From CAYIYO01 sp964367715 (GTDB lineage: Bacteria > Chlamydiota > Chlamydiia > Chlamydiales > Criblamydiaceae), in NCBI GenBank assembly GCA_964367715.1, contig CAYIYO010000010.1, positions 1 through 47,727 of the forward strand: 47,727 bases of DNA, written 5' to 3'. Under the pieces are notes generated by a model. It did no database searches. It was given only the letters and a program-made list of their open reading frames with translations, and was not told the DNA's origin. Of the stretch, positions 44,863 through 47,727 are shown in pieces. A program made the translations under genes and the position numbers. The number at the start of each line of letters is the position of its first letter. Within the stretch, counting starts at the first letter, position 1.

Positions 44863-45130
44863 GGAATCAACGAAGGCATAGATGCCGCCCGCAATACTTC
44901 CTCGCTGTTGGTTTGATGAAGAGAATTGTGCAAAGGGGGTTTCGAGTCTGGATAACTATAAGAAAGAGTGGAATGACCGTCATGGTTGTTGGTCAAGCCG
45001 TCCACTCCATAACTTTGCAAGTCATGGAGCAGACGCTTTTAGAATGCTAGTTGTGGGCATGGACAAGCTTGCTAGTAAAGGTTTATCTGCTGAAGAGTGG
45101 AGAAGTTTAAGACAGCAATATGTCATCTAA
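44863..45130 (+). pseudogene. Phage terminase large subunit C-terminal fragment
   Basis: GINEGIDAARN is followed, after a frame change at about 44896, by LPRCWFDEENCAKG, LDNYKKEWNDRHGCW and PLHNFASHGADAFRML. This is the end of the nuclease domain of a large terminase, including the Asp of SHGADAFR. Two bases appear to be lost between the frames. The rest of the gene is absent, so it is a prophage relic. Confidence 0.8.
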
Positions 45131-45152
45131 ATCCACTGTATCCTCTCCGGTT

Positions 45153-46355
45153 TTATGTACAATTTTGAATGCCTTTTTGGGCTTCTCTATTTGCAGGATA
45201 CTCTGCAATCACAAATCTATAATCTTCTAGAGCCTCACTCTTTCTTCCTCTAGAATAGAGAATGCTTGCTCTTTGAAGTCTGTTTGCAACATTTTTTGGG
45301 TATTCTTTTAGTTTTTGATTTAAGGATTCAATAACTGGATCCTCTTCATATTTTTCTTTAGCTTCTAATATGGGCAATACAACGTTGTCAATTTGGACAG
45401 CTTTAGACTTGTGTTCAACCGAAATTTGCACAACTTCGGGAATTATACTTTCTTCTTTTAAATTAATTTGCTTTACTAGTTTTTTTATCTGTTTGAATTC
45501 AAAAGAGTATGGATTTCCTGGAATATTTAACTGTATTGCATTCCCTGGGTTTAAAGCAAAATTTAACCGATGTTTAGGATATGATAGACTTTTAAATAAG
45601 TGAGATTTTTTTTCGTCTCCGATATTAGAAGCGTTAATGCTTAAGATTTCATACGTCTCGTTGATGGCTTCATCTGTGGAAATGTCAATTAGGTGATTTA
45701 CACCAACAAAAAATGTAGAGTTAGTATTTGATTTAACAATAGCTTGGTTCATGGCCACAACTCTAACTTTTTCAATGCTATTAAATTGTTCGGGATCACA
45801 TGGTGTTGTTTCAAATCCCAATTTTTGCGCAAATTTTAAAACAAATGAAAAATTTGGAGACATTACTTCATCTGTGGGCATATGTTTTATATTTTCTAGC
45901 AAACCATTAGTGGTTTCCGTAAGCAAGTTTTTAATACCTAATCTATTTGCTATATCTAAAATCATCAATTCCAATATAAGAGATTTTCTGTCTCTATGAT
46001 CTTCTCCAACCAGGATTAGTATCTTTTTTCCATTTTCATTAGCTTTTAAGATATGTTTTTCTACTTGAGCATATAAAATGCTATGTTGTTCACGTAAATT
46101 ACTCAGCGAAGGGCCTTCACGTGTGCTTAAATCAGTTATGATATGCTTAAAACTATTTCTAATTTCCTGAGCAGTTTCTTCATCAATGCCTCCTCCTTTA
46201 ACAGATAATTCAACAAAAGAAGCTATTTGCTCGTCTACTAAAGTTTTTATCCTTCCATCTATTGATTGGATGCCTAGTCTCAATTGGCCACTCGTGTTGT
46301 TAACTAGAATATTTACGACATCGGGGTTAAAAACTTTATTTTGAATTAAAATCAT
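45153..46355 (-). CDS. TraB/EreA-like fold protein with C-terminal TPR
   Basis: A 400-residue protein. AAAGGA lies five bases before the ATG. Residues 108-145 (KKILILVGEDHRDRKSLILELMIL, LLTET) and FFVGVNHLIDIS near 217 resemble the GxxH...E and GxxHL motifs of TraB/TIKI/ChaN-like proteins, which use His and Glu to bind metal. The last 55 residues form a tetratricopeptide-like repeat pair (NVANRLQRASILYSRGRKSEALEDYRFVIAEYP; written here for its pattern). No signal peptide. AT-rich composition and position in the island suggest transfer. It may be a secreted effector, but that is a guess. Confidence 0.65.
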   Translation of the reverse strand: MILIQNKVFNPDVVNILVNNTSGQLRLGIQSIDGRIKTLVDEQIASFVELSVKGGGIDEETAQEIRNSFKHIITDLSTREGPSLSNLREQHSILYAQVEKHILKANENGKKILILVGEDHRDRKSLILELMILDIANRLGIKNLLTETTNGLLENIKHMPTDEVMSPNFSFVLKFAQKLGFETTPCDPEQFNSIEKVRVVAMNQAIVKSNTNSTFFVGVNHLIDISTDEAINETYEILSINASNIGDEKKSHLFKSLSYPKHRLNFALNPGNAIQLNIPGNPYSFEFKQIKKLVKQINLKEESIIPEVVQISVEHKSKAVQIDNVVLPILEAKEKYEEDPVIESLNQKLKEYPKNVANRLQRASILYSRGRKSEALEDYRFVIAEYPANREAQKGIQNCT

Positions 46356-46491
46356 ATAAATCCTTTATTAAATTAAAAGTAATATAAATAATTATATATA
46401 AAACCTAACTAAAAATCAATTAAAAAGAGGTTTACAATACAAATTATTTTAAAATATAAATTTTAATCAATTCGTTATTTATTTACGATGC

Positions 46492-46506
46492 ACTGACGGT
46501 GCAATG
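46492..46506 (+). repeat. Island-flank repeat, copy 4 (short)
   Basis: ACTGACGGTGCAATG matches the start of the other flank repeats. About 40 bases further, CCAGTAGCATTTTAG and ATAGCGGTTGGATGGTATTGG match the flank at 36905-36985, directly before the tRNA fragment at 46623. Confidence 0.55.
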
Positions 46507-46622
46507 AGATAACCATTTTACCAGCTAAATTCATTAAATTCCAGTAGCATTTTAGCCATAAATGCCTTATCATCTTATCCATAGCGGTTGGATGGTATTG
46601 GGTTGTATGGCGGACCACCGCC

Positions 46623-46664
46623 CTCATAACCCGCGGGTCCATGGTTCAAGTCCATGTTGCCCCA
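46623..46664 (+). other. tRNA-Met 3' fragment, att scar 3
   Basis: CTCATAACCCGCGGG through TTGCCCCA. T stem CATGG / CCATG as in scar 2. The preceding 130 bases match the flank of scar 1, and the following 208 bases match those after scar 2. Confidence 0.82.
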
Positions 46665-46872
46665 TTCAAGGGAAAAAGTCCCTTGAAAATCCCTACCAAA
46701 GGGCCACATAGCCCTCTGGACTCCCGCTATCCTTTGTCTTCAACTTATCCCCTCACCAACAAATTATCACACCATAAAACTACAATGTATTATTTGGAAG
46801 ACCGCACCTTCACGCTGTCTAAAAGTAGATTAGCCTTCAATCTTCAAATGCCTCAATGCCAGGCCTGACCCC
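46623..46872 (+). repeat. 250-bp direct repeat, right copy
   Basis: Copy of 42983-43232 at a constant distance of 3,640 bases, with two differences (C to A in the hairpin loop, A to T near the end). It ends in CCAGGCCTGACCCC, which is repeated again at 46877-46890. Confidence 0.9.
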
Positions 46873-46876
46873 ATTA

Positions 46877-46933
46877 CCAGGCCTGACCCCATTATTGAAA
46901 AAGGTTCATCTGTTTCAGCCTAGGCCTGACCCC
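46877..46933. repeat. CCAGGCCTGACCCC motif and MITE end remnant
   Basis: A second CCAGGCCTGACCCC lies at 46877-46890. At 46898-46933 GGTTCATCTGTTTCAGC plus CTAGGCCTGACCCC matches the right end of the MITE at 44620-44845. Confidence 0.7.
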
Positions 46934-46937
46934 TTTA

Positions 46938-47000
46938 CCAAACCACACAGGACAAAAGCGTAGCGGAGCAGTAGTCAACCGCTACATCTCTAGCTTGTGC
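46938..47000 (+). pseudogene. Integrase remnant
   Basis: The + strand encodes NHTGQKRSGAVVNRYISSLC, matching residues 123-142 of the integrase at 24306 (THTGQKRSAATVNRYISSLS) at most positions. The DNA is about 80 percent identical, so it derives from a related integrase, not from a recent copy. It overlaps the 3' end of the NUDIX gene. Confidence 0.8.
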
Positions 47001-47457
47001 CAATGGGTTTTTTAGCTGCTAATGTTCGATAACGCGCATAGGCTTCTTTTCCACCAATCATGATCGGCATCATTTCCATTTCCTCTGCGGACACCCATCG
47101 ATAATTTTGATGCTCAGTGGATATTCGAACCTCGGGTCTTGTAGCTATCTTGATGCGGAATAAGTGGTAGATATAATCAACTTCCGGTTTTCGAATATAA
47201 AGGCATCCAATCGATTGAATTTGTGATGGGTCAATGGAAATCGAAGTTTCTTCATAAAGCTCGCGAGCCGCTCCATGTAATGGGGCTTCATTTGATTCTA
47301 ATTTTCCTGCCGGGACTCCCCATGATCCAGCTTCCGAATCACCAAGCGCATTCAGTAACAGCAATAACTTCCCGTCGCACTCAAGATAGCAGGCAGCTAT
47401 TTCAGTCTGAGGATTAAACGTTTCTGGCTTAGTCTCGTGGACTTCTACTGTTTGCAT
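46990..47457 (-). CDS. NUDIX hydrolase
   Basis: A 155-residue protein. The Nudix box GKLESNEAPLHGAARELYEE, continuing TSI, fits Gx5Ex7REUxEExGU apart from Ser in place of the last Gly. LLLLLNALGDSEAGSWGVPAGK before it resembles MutT/ADP-sugar hydrolases. It removes a nucleoside phosphate from an unknown diphosphate. AAGGA lies about eight bases before the start. The gene runs into an integrase relic at its 3' end, and the last residues may be foreign. Confidence 0.88.
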   Translation of the reverse strand: MQTVEVHETKPETFNPQTEIAACYLECDGKLLLLLNALGDSEAGSWGVPAGKLESNEAPLHGAARELYEETSISIDPSQIQSIGCLYIRKPEVDYIYHLFRIKIATRPEVRISTEHQNYRWVSAEEMEMMPIMIGGKEAYARYRTLAAKKPIGTS

Positions 47458-47727
47458 CAGGTTTCCTTTATTTTTTTTTAAAGCGACATAAAACGACGGC
47501 TGCGATTGGCAGAGATTTTCAAAGAAACTCTAATTGACGGCCTTTGCTACAACAATCGTTTCTGTTAATAGGGATGATCAATCATCAGCAAGACATTGTT
47601 TTTGTAAAGAGCGATCATACCACTAAAAAAGAATGTTTTCTAGGAATAAGTGCTGATCAATAGGGAAAGGGGCCAGGCCTGATCCCGTCACAAGGACGGC
47701 ATAAACCGCAGCGAAGCTGATAATTCT
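47458..47727. other. Right-end region without a gene
   Basis: I see no coding frame here. GGGGCCAGGCCTGATCCC at 47669-47686 is another, diverged form of the GGGGTCAGGCCTG word, so the island debris continues to or beyond the window end. TGATCAAT occurs twice (about 47576 and 47654). Confidence 0.5.

Overview
The window reads as a chromosome segment of an environmental (amoeba-associated type) member of the Chlamydiota. The main reason is the run SWIB-domain protein, LpxG-type metallophosphoesterase, IspD (3859-5889), which matches the order CT460-CT461-CT462 of Chlamydia trachomatis. A TyrP-type aromatic amino acid permease and a chlamydia-type DUF687-like protein support this. Several genes lack from pathogenic Chlamydia (aquaporin, MYG1, Hsp70/DUF2760, UGP3-like pyrophosphorylase), so a larger-genome chlamydia is more likely than a Chlamydia species. 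I cannot name the genus.

Positions 1-24000 look like a stable backbone. Genes are mostly intact, compactly packed and often overlap by 1-4 bases. Groups are lpxG-ispD-lipoprotein; tRNA-Leu; an ArsC-like protein; a secreted beta-repeat protein; aquaporin and an Ntn hydrolase; a leftward tyrP-DUF2760-Hsp70 cluster; a leftward MYG1-HIT-isochorismatase-HEAT operon; a LOG-like protein; an RhlE-type helicase; and a Cys-rich outer-membrane candidate with a membrane partner. Three copies of a 60-90 bp dispersed repeat lie between genes.

From an intact tRNA-Met gene (24080-24153) to the right end the DNA is accessory. A tyrosine integrase follows the tRNA directly. Three further tRNA-Met 3' ends without 5' halves lie at 37008-37049, 42978-43024 and 46623-46664, two of them preceded by a shared 100-bp flank. 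I read this as a stack of islands inserted one after another at the same tRNA. The first block carries a DUF1016 nuclease, a recombinase-like protein, an HTH protein, a DUF927 ATPase and a NAxxSTGP-type protein. Next come detoxification-like genes under an exceptionally good promoter (hydrolases, DHFR-GNAT fusion, MarR, EVE, VOC). A candidate effector with a P5-like muramidase domain and a DUF687-like hydrolase domain, plus a membrane partner, lies between two island-flank repeats. The second block holds an IS1-like element inside a DUF3800 gene, then a compact defence set: AbiEi/AbiEii, a DUF4209 (HEPN-type) protein and a CoiA-like nuclease. The third block is a 3,640-bp unit flanked by 250-bp direct repeats with phosphotransferase genes, a MITE, a terminase fragment and a TraB/TPR-like protein. 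It is followed by an integrase remnant and a NUDIX gene.

The best candidates for something new are the DUF4209 plus CoiA-like nuclease pair (40213-42802) and the muramidase/DUF687 effector with its membrane partner (35029-36848). All functional statements rest on reading motifs by eye; no database search was possible.
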